Below, piece by piece: positions 1-8,385 of a stretch of DNA of 64,000 bases (its first letter is position 1; each line of letters opens with the position of its first letter). Made by a program: the position numbers and the translations under genes. This DNA is from Oceanobacillus salinisoli (GTDB taxonomy: Bacteria; Bacillota; Bacilli; Bacillales; Amphibacillaceae). The stretch covers positions 338,443 to 402,442 of the forward strand of contig NZ_WOFB01000002.1 of NCBI RefSeq assembly GCF_009733865.1, given 5' to 3'. Under the pieces are notes generated by a model. That model had not been told where the DNA came from. It searched no databases and worked only from the letters and a program-made list of their open reading frames with translations.

Positions 1-629
1 TTGACGATCAGGATGATTTCAAAGTAGATGGGGAGTTTTCACTTGATACCATTGAAGGAAAAAGCTTTTCGTTTGTATCCAACAGCTCTACATCTGGATT
101 TGTTGTACCATCATCTACTATTCTTGGACATTTCTCTGATATGGATCTAACAGAGGAAGATTTAATGGAAGGTGGTCCACTGTTTTCACAAGTATTATTT
201 GGTGGTTCTCACCAAGGTTCTGCAGTTAATCTATTAAATGGTAATGCGGATATTGCAGCATTTTGTGATACGTGTGTGGATAACTATGTAGAGGTTGCTG
301 AGGGTGAAGAAAATACGATAGGTGCGGTTTACCGTGTTAAAGATGATGCTGCAGAACCATTCAACACAGTTACTGGAAGTGAATTCATGTTAATGAGTGT
401 AACACCAGTATTGAATGCACCATTTGTTGCAAATATGGATGTATTGGGTCAAGAGGATTATGACAAGATTCAAGAAGTGTTTGCGTCAGATGAGGTAGCA
501 AATAACGAGGAAATTTTTGTACCGAAAGATTCTGATGCAACCGGTTTGTTCTCTAAATCAGAACAGGAAAGATTTGTCCCTGTAGAAGATGAATGGTTTA
601 ATCCGATTCGTGAACTTTCTCAAAACTAA
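1..629 (+). CDS. phnD: Phosphonate/phosphite ABC transporter substrate-binding protein, 3' part
   Basis: The reading frame is open from base 3 to the stop, so the gene begins before the window; 208 residues are visible. Around residues 13-35 it has the PhnD-type stretch EGKSFSFVSNSSTSGFVVPS, followed by GGSHQGSAVNLLNGNADIAA, typical of periplasmic-binding proteins of the phosphate/phosphite/phosphonate family. In Gram-positives these are lipoproteins tethered outside the membrane; the lipobox would lie upstream and is not seen. The ATPase and two permeases follow directly, so this is the binding subunit of one importer. The exact ligand cannot be told from this sequence. Confidence 0.9.
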   Translation, partial: DDQDDFKVDGEFSLDTIEGKSFSFVSNSSTSGFVVPSSTILGHFSDMDLTEEDLMEGGPLFSQVLFGGSHQGSAVNLLNGNADIAAFCDTCVDNYVEVAEGEENTIGAVYRVKDDAAEPFNTVTGSEFMLMSVTPVLNAPFVANMDVLGQEDYDKIQEVFASDEVANNEEIFVPKDSDATGLFSKSEQERFVPVEDEWFNPIRELSQN

Positions 630-710
630 AATAAATGATAAGCGATATGGAGTATGCATAACCATTGCATACTCTATATTTCTAAAACTATGAAAAAGGA
701 GTTTCGTTCT

Positions 711-1475
711 ATGCCATTATTAAAAGTTGAAGGACTAGGAAAGCTGTACGATGGGGAAACAAAGGTGTTAAGGGACGTTAACTTTGAAGTGGAGGCAGGA
801 GAGTTTCTATCTATTATCGGTCCATCTGGTGCCGGGAAATCAACCTTACTGAGATGTATTAATCGAATGGTTGAGATCAGTGAGGGTAAAGTTATTTTTG
901 ATGACTTGGATGTAGGTGAAATGAGGAAAAAAGAATTACGCAAACTGCGAACCAATATTGGGATGATTTTCCAGCATTATAATCTTGTTCCTCGTTTAAC
1001 TGTCATTGAAAATGTACTTCATGGGCGGTTTGGCTATAAATCTACTTTGCAAGGTGTATTTGCAAGGTTTACGGAGGAAGAGAAAGAACGGGCGTTTTTC
1101 TTACTTGACAAGCTTGGGATTGCAGAACATGCATACAAGCGATGTGATCAATTAAGTGGTGGACAGCAACAGCGTGTCGGTATATGCCGTGCATTAATTC
1201 AGGAGCCGAAACTCATCCTTTGTGACGAACCGATTGCATCCCTTGATCCAAATTCTTCTAAGGTGATTATGGATTATTTGAAACAGATTAGTACAGAAAT
1301 GGGAATTACTTGTCTGGTGAATCTCCATCAGGTTGATGTTGCAAAAGAATATGCAGATCGAATCATTGGCTTGAAAAAAGGGGAGATTGTTTTTGATGGT
1401 CCAAGCAAATTGCTGTATGAAGATCAGATTGAGAATATCTATGGAATAGAAACGAGAGAATTAATCACGGTTTAA
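711..1475 (+). CDS. phnC: Phosphonate ABC transporter ATP-binding protein PhnC
   Basis: A 254-residue ABC ATPase that powers uptake of phosphonate-type compounds. Walker A GPSGAGKST lies at residues 37-45, the Q-loop glutamine near 88, the signature LSGGQ at 148-152, and Walker B LILCDEP at 168-174. The ATG at 711 is preferred over an in-frame ATG at 654 because AAAAAGGAG ends at 701 with good spacing and the homologous part begins at MPLLKVEG. It sits 81 bp after the binding protein and 13 bp before the first permease, so the four genes are one operon. Confidence 0.95.
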   Translation: MPLLKVEGLGKLYDGETKVLRDVNFEVEAGEFLSIIGPSGAGKSTLLRCINRMVEISEGKVIFDDLDVGEMRKKELRKLRTNIGMIFQHYNLVPRLTVIENVLHGRFGYKSTLQGVFARFTEEEKERAFFLLDKLGIAEHAYKRCDQLSGGQQQRVGICRALIQEPKLILCDEPIASLDPNSSKVIMDYLKQISTEMGITCLVNLHQVDVAKEYADRIIGLKKGEIVFDGPSKLLYEDQIENIYGIETRELITV

Positions 1476-1488
1476 GGGGACAGGTAGC

Positions 1489-2274
1489 ATGAACGAGAAG
1501 AAGATACACAAGAACAAATGGCAGACAACGATATTTCTACTTATTATTATTTTCATAACCTACTTATCGACAGCGATAACAGATTTTAACTTCATTGATA
1601 GTATAGCAACCATCCCAGCGGCGATTGGATGGATGTTTACCAATCTAATGGTAACCCAGGAATCTATGGCAAAGATGCCGGCCATTATGGAAAAACTTGG
1701 TGAAACTATTTTCATGTCGATTGCTGCCACGACATTGGCTGCAGTTGTATCACTTTTTCTTGCCTTATTAGGTTCCAAAACGACGAAAGTGAACAATATA
1801 TTCAGCATGCTTGCTAGATTTATAGCATCCTTTTCGAGGAATATTCCGGTTGTAGCATGGTCGTTAATTCTCCTCATTTCATTTGGGCAAAATTCGGTAA
1901 CCGGATTTTTGGCATTGTTTGTTGCTACACTCGGCTTTTTAACAAGAGCGTTTATTGAATCGATTGATGAAGCAAACCAAAGTTCGGTCGAGGCACTTAC
2001 AGCGACAGGTGCCACTTATTTTCATATTGTCAGTAAAGCCGTTATTCCACAAAGTCTCCCTCAAATGCTCAGTTGGATTTTGTTTATGATTGAGACGAAT
2101 ATCCGTAGTGCCACATTGGTTGGTATTTTAACGGGTACCGGTATTGGATACATGTTTGATTTGTATTATAAGAGCATGAACTATAATGTTGTTGCATTGA
2201 TTACATTTACCATTGTTATCGCCGTCATTGTCATTGAATTGATATCTAATAAAATACGGAAGGTGATTTTATAA
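1489..2274 (+). CDS. phnE: Phosphonate ABC transporter permease PhnE (first)
   Basis: A 261-residue inner-membrane permease with about six hydrophobic segments. The EAA-type cytoplasmic loop that docks on PhnC is visible near residues 165-185 (IESIDEANQSSVEALTATGA). It pairs with the next gene, so the channel is a heterodimer rather than a PhnE homodimer. Its stop codon overlaps the next start by one base (TAATG), which suggests translational coupling. Confidence 0.92.
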   Translation: MNEKKIHKNKWQTTIFLLIIIFITYLSTAITDFNFIDSIATIPAAIGWMFTNLMVTQESMAKMPAIMEKLGETIFMSIAATTLAAVVSLFLALLGSKTTKVNNIFSMLARFIASFSRNIPVVAWSLILLISFGQNSVTGFLALFVATLGFLTRAFIESIDEANQSSVEALTATGATYFHIVSKAVIPQSLPQMLSWILFMIETNIRSATLVGILTGTGIGYMFDLYYKSMNYNVVALITFTIVIAVIVIELISNKIRKVIL

Positions 2275-3137
2275 TGGAAACAAGTCAAGCAATGAATCAG
2301 GCTCTTATGAAAAGGAAAAGAAATGGTCAAATTAATATTAAGTCCGGAAACAAAATCGATTCGGCTGTGAAATGGACCATTTGGGTGCTGACTGTTTTGA
2401 CAGTAATATCATTTTTCTTCTTTGATTACACGGGTCTTCAGCTGGAACGTGCGATTACAGAGACAGCACATAATTTAAGAGTGATGTTTCTGGAACCCGG
2501 ATTAAGTCACTTTGGCTGGGGAGAAGCGTTCTATCAGGTTGGGATTACGCTTGGATTAGGTGTTTTAGCAACGGTTTTTGGTGCGATTATAGCTTTATTT
2601 CTATCATTGATGGCAGCAGAAAATTTATCCAAGCCTTGGCTCTCCAAAACTATACGTATCATAGTTGCGTTTATCCGTGCAGTACCAACTGTGCTTTGGG
2701 TTCTTATTTTCGCGATTGCTGCTGGCCTTGGTAGTGAAGCGGCGGTACTTGGAATGCTGTTCCACTCTGTTGCGTATTTAGTAAAGGCCTTCTCGGAAGC
2801 AATTGAAGAAGTGAATCCTGGTATTATTGAAGCATTGCGGGCAACGGGATCCAGCTGGTGGCATATTGTGGTGCATGGTGTCTTACCATCTACATTTACA
2901 TATTTATTATCCTGGACGTTCCTGCGATTTGAAATTAACTTCTCTGTAGCGGTTGCCATGGGGGCAGCAGCTGGAGCGGGTGGTATCGGATTTGAATTAT
3001 TTATGGCATCTGGTTTTTATTTTGACTTAAGGGAAGTTGGTTTTATTACGTATGCCATATTGATTATTGCTATCGTTTTAGAGGTTATTTCAACCAGATT
3101 GAAGAATCGTTATTTTCCTTCCTCAGTCAAGGCTTAA
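2274..3137 (+). CDS. phnE: Phosphonate ABC transporter permease PhnE (second)
   Basis: A 287-residue permease with a longer, charged N-terminal tail (about 35 residues) before the first membrane segment. The EAA loop is at about 180-200 (SEAIEEVNPGIIEALRATGS). It is paralogous to the preceding permease and completes the transporter; a strong terminator follows 31 bp after the stop. No phosphonate-degrading genes are next to it, so the transporter may feed pathways elsewhere or take up phosphite. Confidence 0.92.
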   Translation: METSQAMNQALMKRKRNGQINIKSGNKIDSAVKWTIWVLTVLTVISFFFFDYTGLQLERAITETAHNLRVMFLEPGLSHFGWGEAFYQVGITLGLGVLATVFGAIIALFLSLMAAENLSKPWLSKTIRIIVAFIRAVPTVLWVLIFAIAAGLGSEAAVLGMLFHSVAYLVKAFSEAIEEVNPGIIEALRATGSSWWHIVVHGVLPSTFTYLLSWTFLRFEINFSVAVAMGAAAGAGGIGFELFMASGFYFDLREVGFITYAILIIAIVLEVISTRLKNRYFPSSVKA

Positions 3138-3168
3138 ATAGTTAATGAATTGCCTTAGAAGAAAAAAT

Positions 3169-3196
3169 CCCTTAAATTTATCTTTAAGGGGTTTTT
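3169..3196 (+). terminator. Rho-independent terminator of the phn operon
   Basis: CCCTTAAA (3169-3176) pairs with TTTAAGGG (3183-3190) around a 6-nt loop and is followed by GTTTTTG. It lies just behind the second permease. Confidence 0.85.
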
Positions 3197-3302
3197 GTCT
3201 GCTTAGGAACATATAAAAAATGATAGAGATAATAGAAAGCTAGAAATTTAAAATAGGAACCTATAGAATGAGGAATAAGAATAATGATTGGAGAGGGTTT
3301 AG

Positions 3303-3854
3303 ATGGAAAGAAAAAGTATAGCTATTGATATGGATGAAGTTCTTGCTGATACCTTTAAAAAAATACTGAAAACAGCTAATGACTTATTTAACTTATCTAT
3401 AGATAAAGAGGATGTGAGAGGGAATAAGTTTTGGAATTTATTAAATGAGGAACAGGTTGTAGAGTTAAGGAAAGCAATTAATGCACCTGGTTTTTTTCGT
3501 GATTTGGAAGTCATAGATTCTGCAATTCCTGTAGTTAAAGAGCTTTCTGAGCATTATGATATTTACATTGCGACCGCGGCGATGGAAGTGCCAAATTCTT
3601 TTATAGACAAATATAATTGGCTAAAGGAGCATTTTCCATTCCTGAACAGCAGCTATTTTATTTTTTGTGGTAATAAGAAAGTGGTAAATGCTGATTATCT
3701 AATTGATGATACAGTAAAGCAACTGGATGCTTTTACTGGTGAGGGTATATTATTTAAGACAATCTTCAATGAAAATCTGCAAACCAATCATGTCCAGGTG
3801 GATAACTGGAAGGAAGTACTGGAATACTTCAACAGCCTAAGAATATCCGTTTAG
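3303..3854 (+). CDS. 5'(3')-deoxyribonucleotidase (NT5C family, HAD superfamily)
   Basis: A 183-residue cytosolic HAD phosphatase predicted to dephosphorylate deoxyribonucleoside monophosphates. The catalytic DMDEV motif (Asp9 nucleophile, Asp11 acid/base) is at the N terminus, and the third HAD motif IDDTVKQL near residues 138-145 supplies the Mg-binding aspartates. Length and motifs fit the bacterial NT5C group. The start is supported by GGAGAGGG just upstream. It is monocistronic between the phn terminator and a convergent gene. Its stop codon touches a short dispersed repeat. The substrate is assigned by family only. Confidence 0.85.
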   Translation: MERKSIAIDMDEVLADTFKKILKTANDLFNLSIDKEDVRGNKFWNLLNEEQVVELRKAINAPGFFRDLEVIDSAIPVVKELSEHYDIYIATAAMEVPNSFIDKYNWLKEHFPFLNSSYFIFCGNKKVVNADYLIDDTVKQLDAFTGEGILFKTIFNENLQTNHVQVDNWKEVLEYFNSLRISV

Positions 3855-3883
3855 GTACCTGTCACTTCCCGGTTTTTGTCGAA
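3853..3883 (+). repeat. Short dispersed repeat (GGTGCCTGTCACTTCCCG family), copy 1
   Basis: Contains ACCTGTCACTTCCCGG followed by TTTTTGTCGAA. The same core recurs at 4964-4999, 55543-55627 (two copies) and 62037-62081, in both orientations. Confidence 0.7.
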
Positions 3884-3896
3884 AGATGGAGCTATA

Positions 3897-3928
3897 TAAA
3901 AAAAGAGGGTGCCTGATTGGCCCCTCTA
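3897..3928 (-). terminator. Terminator of the glycerophosphodiesterase gene
   Basis: AGAGGGTGCC (3904-3913) pairs with GGCCCCTCT (3919-3927). The A-run before it (3897-3903) becomes a U-run for leftward transcripts, so it ends the gene at 3980-4837. Confidence 0.7.
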
Positions 3929-3979
3929 TCAATTACCATGTCATCAAAAAATGTAATCAGAAATTAGTAAGCTTAGAGA

Positions 3980-4837
3980 TTAGTTATTCTTCACTGGATG
4001 GTAATAGACATGTTCGGTATAGTCTGTAATAATTCCATCTACATTCATCGCAAATAAACGGTTTGCTTCTTCTTGGGATCTAGACGTGTATGGATAGATT
4101 TCCATATCTACTTCATGCACACGGTCGACAAGTTCCTCTGTTACAATGTTCATGTTCGGATTGAAATAATCAGCATATGTTGCGAACTCTGCTAGTTGCT
4201 CGTCCGTAACATCGGCCCATGTTACACCAGCTAATACACCATGAGGAATTTGCGGCAATAGTTCTTTTGATTTTTTCATAGATTCATGGTTAAAGGATTG
4301 GATGATAATTTTACCATTATTCGTTTGATCCATATTACGTTCCTTTAAAGCTTCGGCAACTTTCTCTTCCATTCCAGGGTATAGTTCCGGTGCTTTAAGC
4401 TCTATTAAAATACCAGCTTTACCACGAAAAGCATCTAGTACTTCTTCAAAGGTAGGAATCTTTTCACCAGCATATTCTTCACTAAACCAGCTTCCAGCAT
4501 CCAATTGTCTAATTTCCTCTAATGTAAAATCACTTACTTGTCCTGTTCCATTCGTTGTACGGTCTACCGTTGTATCATGAATAATTATCAGTTCTCCATC
4601 CTCTGTCATTTGAACATCAATTTCAATATAGTCTGCCTTCATTTCAAAGCCCTTTTGGAAAGCAGCCATCGTGTTTTCCGGTGCATGCCCACTTGCACCG
4701 CGATGGGCAACATTAATCATTTTCTGCTGCTCTTGCTTTGAAATGGTGCTGTTCTCTGCTGCGAAGGCGGGGGGAGTAAACATCGTCATTGCTATGGTAC
4801 CAGCCGCCATAAAAGAAAAGAGACGTTTCATTTTCAT
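3980..4837 (-). CDS. glpQ: Secreted glycerophosphodiester phosphodiesterase
   Basis: A 285-residue enzyme that hydrolyses glycerophosphodiesters to glycerol-3-phosphate plus an alcohol. The N terminus is a classical signal peptide (MKMKR, hydrophobic core, cleavage probably after AFA near residue 26), so it acts outside the membrane. The GDPD signature HRGASGHAPENT is at 45-56, with EID at 72-74 and the second catalytic histidine in IIIHD near 87. The ATG at 4837 is chosen because AGGAG lies 8 nt upstream; the in-frame GTG at 4846 overlaps that site. Possible roles are phospholipid or teichoic-acid phosphate scavenging, which would suit the phn neighbours, though no shared regulation is visible. 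Confidence 0.9.
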   Translation of the reverse strand: MKMKRLFSFMAAGTIAMTMFTPPAFAAENSTISKQEQQKMINVAHRGASGHAPENTMAAFQKGFEMKADYIEIDVQMTEDGELIIIHDTTVDRTTNGTGQVSDFTLEEIRQLDAGSWFSEEYAGEKIPTFEEVLDAFRGKAGILIELKAPELYPGMEEKVAEALKERNMDQTNNGKIIIQSFNHESMKKSKELLPQIPHGVLAGVTWADVTDEQLAEFATYADYFNPNMNIVTEELVDRVHEVDMEIYPYTSRSQEEANRLFAMNVDGIITDYTEHVYYHPVKNN

Positions 4838-4963
4838 AAAAATCACTCCTTATATTTTTATTAACTCTATTATAAAAAGTAGATGTGAAGTACGTATTAA
4901 TAGACTATTAAATATCTATAAGGAAAAATGCGAGAATTGTCCCGCATCCAAAGTATTACCGTT

Positions 4964-4999
4964 CGACAAATTTCGGGAAGTGACAGGCACCTGAAGGGA
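4964..4999 (-). repeat. Short dispersed repeat, copy 2
   Basis: CGACAAATTTCGGGAAGTGACAGGCACC is the reverse-oriented form of the core seen at 3853. It lies between two leftward genes. Confidence 0.7.
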
Positions 5000-5001
5000 A
5001 C

Positions 5002-5040
5002 AAAAAAAGATCTAGCTTTGTTTTGAGCTAGATCTTTTAA
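5002..5040 (-). terminator. Terminator of the DUF1002 gene
   Basis: AGATCTAGCT (5008-5017) and AGCTAGATCT (5026-5035) form a perfect 10-bp stem. The A-run at 5002-5008 gives a U-run for leftward transcription. Confidence 0.85.
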
Positions 5041-5044
5041 AACA

Positions 5045-5944
5045 CTATTCTTTTGCGAAGAATGAAACAAGGAAATCCCAAATGGATTGTAGGAATCCCA
5101 TAAAGGAATTGATTATGTTTTGTCCTTCTTCACTTTGTGCAAATTCAGCAACTTTATCTTTTGCTGTATCAATCGTTTGATTTACTTTATCCCAATCAAT
5201 ATTTAATCCCTTTAACTTATTGAATAGGGAAACCAATTGATCCAATTGTGCATCCGTCAGGGAAATCCCTAATTCTTCAGCTAATCGCTGAATCATAGCC
5301 CGAATTTCTTCCTCTGTTTGCGGATTTTGTTCTGCCATTTCCGTCTTGATTAGGTTCATTAGTTCTACCGCTTTATCTTCACCAATATTTTCATCTTCAG
5401 ATAGTTCAGCTGTAACTACCATTTCTTCGTTGGCAGCTTGCTTCATATCCTCATCGATTGTTTCGCCTGTAGAAACCTCATAAGCTTTAAAAATCCCTGT
5501 TAATGCTCCTGTACCGGATACCGTAAATGGTGCAGTAACATAAATTTCTGCATCGGTTACTCCAGCAGTAGCTAAAGGATTGATATACATTTCCTCTGTA
5601 ATATAGTTGATATTATTCGTTTCAACAGCTAAACCAGTATCTGCTTCCCCGAAGGTAATTCTTGCAGAGGAGATTGCTCTGCTTCCAATTTGTGCTGCAG
5701 GGATATAATCACCCAAATATTGATGTTCTTCTTCGTTTGTTACATATACAATTTGTACATTATTCTCATTTTCAATACCCATATCTTCTAAAACAGTTTG
5801 TTTCTGTTCTTCGGTTAAGTCCTCGCCAAGAGTTACAATCACATCACCTGGGACAGCATCAGCGCTAATTACTGGTGATAACATAAATAGCAGCATGGTA
5901 ACAGAAAATAACACGATTCCAATCTTATGAGCTGTTTTTTTCAA
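5045..5944 (-). CDS. DUF1002 family secreted protein
   Basis: A 299-residue protein with an N-terminal signal peptide (KK, hydrophobic run, cleavage near VISADA, about residue 29). The mature part follows the DUF1002 pattern: a beta-rich N-terminal portion with GDVIVTLGEDLTEEQ, then a helical C-terminal region rich in Glu and Gln (LMNLIKTEMAEQNPQTEEEI). It ends with a hydrophobic stretch (IINSFMGFLQSIWDFLVSFF) that could contact the membrane. The start is TTG, with GGAAGGGTG 8 nt before it. The biochemical function of the family is unknown to me. It is a single gene with its own terminator. Confidence 0.8.
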   Translation of the reverse strand: MKKTAHKIGIVLFSVTMLLFMLSPVISADAVPGDVIVTLGEDLTEEQKQTVLEDMGIENENNVQIVYVTNEEEHQYLGDYIPAAQIGSRAISSARITFGEADTGLAVETNNINYITEEMYINPLATAGVTDAEIYVTAPFTVSGTGALTGIFKAYEVSTGETIDEDMKQAANEEMVVTAELSEDENIGEDKAVELMNLIKTEMAEQNPQTEEEIRAMIQRLAEELGISLTDAQLDQLVSLFNKLKGLNIDWDKVNQTIDTAKDKVAEFAQSEEGQNIINSFMGFLQSIWDFLVSFFAKE

Positions 5945-6374
5945 TGTAAAAACACCCTTCCTTCTTTAAAACATGTCTTAAAGTAATCGTACCACATTCA
6001 TTATATATTTTTCTTTCAAAAATGGAAAATTTATATACGCAATAATTTCTATTTACTACTATTCATAAATCAACTCCTATATCTGTTTACGCATTAGGTA
6101 AAGTATAAAATTTTAGTCAAGCGTTTGGACGTAGTTACAATTTTAACGTCCTTTTAACCTCCTAAGAATAAGGAATTCATTCCCTAAAAGGCGAGCTAAT
6201 GTTTTTTTCTAATAGATTATTAATTTTACTTATGAATTAATATACGCGAATGAACGAAAAAAATAGAACTAAAAATAGTATTATCATTCATTTTTACAAA
6301 ATGTTAAAACGACTAAATAGTTTAAAACATGTCCAAGCTATGAATAAATTTAATAGGGTTTTGAGGTGATTTAT
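5945..6374. other. AT-rich divergent intergenic region
   Basis: No convincing ORF. It holds a motif TTTAAAACATGTC near 5965-5977 and again near 6321-6333, once on each side, upstream of the two divergent genes; the first lies in an imperfect palindrome. Around 6127-6151 there is a dyad (GGACGT...ACGTCC) of the family also seen at 27811 and 51911. These may be regulator sites, but nothing in the sequence names the regulator. Confidence 0.4.
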
Positions 6375-6605
6375 TTGAAAAAGTCAACCTATCTTAGTTT
6401 GCTGGGAACTATGTTTCTACTAGGAATGATAATAGGTTTTTTGCTGTATGTTAATACTAGCCAAGACAACGAGGAAGTGTTCGAGGGGGGAAATCAGAAT
6501 TCCTATCAGAAGGAAGTGATTGTAATGGAGGTGACTGGGGAAGTAGTGGCTCCTGCTGATGGAAGTATCCAAGGGATCATTTATCACGTGATTAACTGGC
6601 TGTAA
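6375..6605 (+). CDS. Small membrane-anchored protein truncated by repeat
   Basis: A 76-residue product from a TTG start with GAGGTG 6 nt upstream. It has one N-terminal membrane segment (about residues 8-28), then a short acidic linker, and VMEVTGEVVAPADGSIQG. The last codons (IIYHVINWL and the stop) are encoded by the beginning of repeat family A at 6579, so the original C-terminal domain is lost or displaced. I do not recognise the parent family. It may be non-functional. Confidence 0.5.
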   Translation: MKKSTYLSLLGTMFLLGMIIGFLLYVNTSQDNEEVFEGGNQNSYQKEVIVMEVTGEVVAPADGSIQGIIYHVINWL

Positions 6606-6762
6606 GACCCTTAATGAGAAGAATTCGAGATACATCAAGAATTATAAGTGGGGGACGGGTAGCCAGTAAACTCCTGATTCGTTCAGAGGCCTGCTGGTCT
6701 CTCCTTGTGGTACTAACAATCAGTGGGGGGGAAACTCCACTGATTGAAGGTTCACTTTATTT
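6579..6762 (+). repeat. Dispersed structured repeat family A, copy A1
   Basis: Begins ATTTATCACGTGATTAACTG and has ACTGGCTG ... CAGCCAGT arms, then AATCAGTGGGG ... CCACTGATTG arms, ending near TTCACTTTATT. Related copies lie at 19265, 37039, 38771 (partial), 50684 and 59439, with a degenerate one at 23527. This copy supplies the stop codon of the upstream ORF. Confidence 0.8.
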
Positions 6763-7064
6763 ATTCACTGGACGATGAACGAAGGTGGCAGTATGTACAC
6801 CAGAAAAGGATAAAACTTTAGTTTGGAATAGGGTTCTTCGTAGTTTAATTTTTACCGTTACTAGTAAGAAAAACGAATACATTTGAGTTTGTTTTGTTGT
6901 AAGTTGATTCAGTAAAGTTGCGTTCTTCGCAAAACTGTACAAATGTAAGAAGATGATAAAAGTAGAAAATCTCAAAAAAACCTAAAGGTTGTTTTGGTAA
7001 AATATGTAAAGAGGTCCAAGGTTCCCGAATGAGTCCGGTCTAGCATTAAAACTGTCCCCAGACT
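6763..7064. other. Intergenic stretch without recognised gene
   Basis: AT-rich sequence between a family A repeat and the end of the LysR gene. I see no ORF with a ribosome site and no strong hairpin. Confidence 0.4.
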
Positions 7065-7946
7065 TCATACAGCGGTATATTTATGGTTAATGATAGCGTA
7101 GATGATTTTTTTTGCGAAATCTTTAATTTGTGAACTTTTCCGGTATTGAACATAGACCTTATTCGGGATGTTATAAACTTCTTCTATACTCCGAGCTTCT
7201 ATGTATGATTTATACCTGTTGTCCAACCCTAATTCAGGAATGATTCCAATTCCAATCCCATTGGAAACTGCTTGCATAAGCATTTCATTGTTATCCACAT
7301 CAATACGGATGGCATTAGCTACACGGATGAGTTTTTGATCAATCAATTTCCAAAGTGCAGATTTTCTTCTATAGCTAATAATCGTTTCACCATTTAAATC
7401 TTCCAATTGAAGATGGGATTTTTGACATAATGGATGCGTGCGGGGCAAAACAATAACAAGATTATTATCAAATAAATATTCGGATAGGATATCCTGATTA
7501 TTGGAAAGAACATCTCTTGTAAAAACCAAATCCACTTCCCCGGCCAAAATCATTTCATTCAAACTGACAGAATCATATCCTTCCAGCACTTGAATATCTA
7601 TTTCCCCAATTGATTTAATTGTTTTTAGAAGCTCGACAATAAAAGAATAGGAGTAACCAGGAGAGAACCCAACTTTGATGTTTGGGTCTTTTACCATGTT
7701 TGCAATTTCTTTGGAATGCCTCATATAGATTAATATATTTTTTGCATATTCAATAAACATATTACCTTCTTTTGTTAAAAAGATTTCATGTCCAACTCTT
7801 TTAAATAGATTACATTGCAAAATATCTTCTAATGCTTTTATTCGTGAAGTAATCGTTGGTTGTGTAACATTTAGAACAACTGCTGCTTTGGAATAGCTTT
7901 TATATTCGGCAACCGTAAGAAAAGTCTGTAATTGGTCCTCATTCAT
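7065..7946 (-). CDS. LysR-family regulator of the aromatic degradation operon
   Basis: A 293-residue regulator. The winged helix-turn-helix occupies residues 1-60 (LQTFLTVAEYKSYSKAAVVL, then TQPTITSRIKALE), followed by a linker helix and a two-lobe effector-binding domain from about residue 90. AGGAGG precedes the ATG. It is transcribed away from the dioxygenase operon, the usual arrangement in which a LysR protein activates the divergent catabolic genes when it binds a pathway intermediate. The inducer is unknown. Confidence 0.88.
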   Translation of the reverse strand: MNEDQLQTFLTVAEYKSYSKAAVVLNVTQPTITSRIKALEDILQCNLFKRVGHEIFLTKEGNMFIEYAKNILIYMRHSKEIANMVKDPNIKVGFSPGYSYSFIVELLKTIKSIGEIDIQVLEGYDSVSLNEMILAGEVDLVFTRDVLSNNQDILSEYLFDNNLVIVLPRTHPLCQKSHLQLEDLNGETIISYRRKSALWKLIDQKLIRVANAIRIDVDNNEMLMQAVSNGIGIGIIPELGLDNRYKSYIEARSIEEVYNIPNKVYVQYRKSSQIKDFAKKIIYAIINHKYTAV

Positions 7947-8385
7947 AATTAGTTCCTCCTGCCCCGCTTATTCTATAATCCATGCTAGCCCCTTAAAGAA
8001 AACGGTTACAAATTATAGTGAATTTATTGGTAAATGGGTATAAGTTAAGTCTATTTAAAAAGATATAAAATTGTCAAATGAAATGACAGAAAAATTATAT
8101 TATAAGTTATATTTGGAATAATGAGTATAAAATTATTTTTGGAATTGCTTACAAAATCAAAAAATAATCAATTGGTTTCTGAATTGTCAGTCTAATATAA
8201 TAAAAAGTAAGCAAGAACCACTGGCAAATCAATTTTTCTAATAAAAAGGTTAATAAAGGAGTGATTCTTCCTGTCAAAAATGTAAGTGTTTACGTAATTT
8301 GTTTAGAAGCTTTTTAGTGTCAATGGAATAATAAAATGCTCTAAGTTACCAGAAGAAAAGTAAAGTTAGAAATGGAGGGTATTTA
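7947..8385. other. Divergent control region between lysR and the dioxygenase operon
   Basis: 439 bp, very AT-rich, no gene. It contains the promoter at 8172-8201 and several AT dyads (for example around 8092-8114) that could be LysR sites. The region from the promoter to the first start codon is an untranslated leader of about 180 nt. Confidence 0.5.
8172..8201 (+). promoter_or_regulatory. Predicted sigma-A promoter of the dioxygenase operon
   Basis: TTGGTT (8172-8177), an 18-nt spacer, then TATAAT (8196-8201). Confidence 0.5.

Noticed and set aside
674..955. 93-codon ORF on the minus strand
   Set aside because: Lies inside phnC in the antisense direction with no ribosome site; a shadow frame.
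6757..6975. 72-codon minus-strand ORF behind repeat A1
   Set aside because: No ribosome site, low-complexity composition, partly in repeat sequence.
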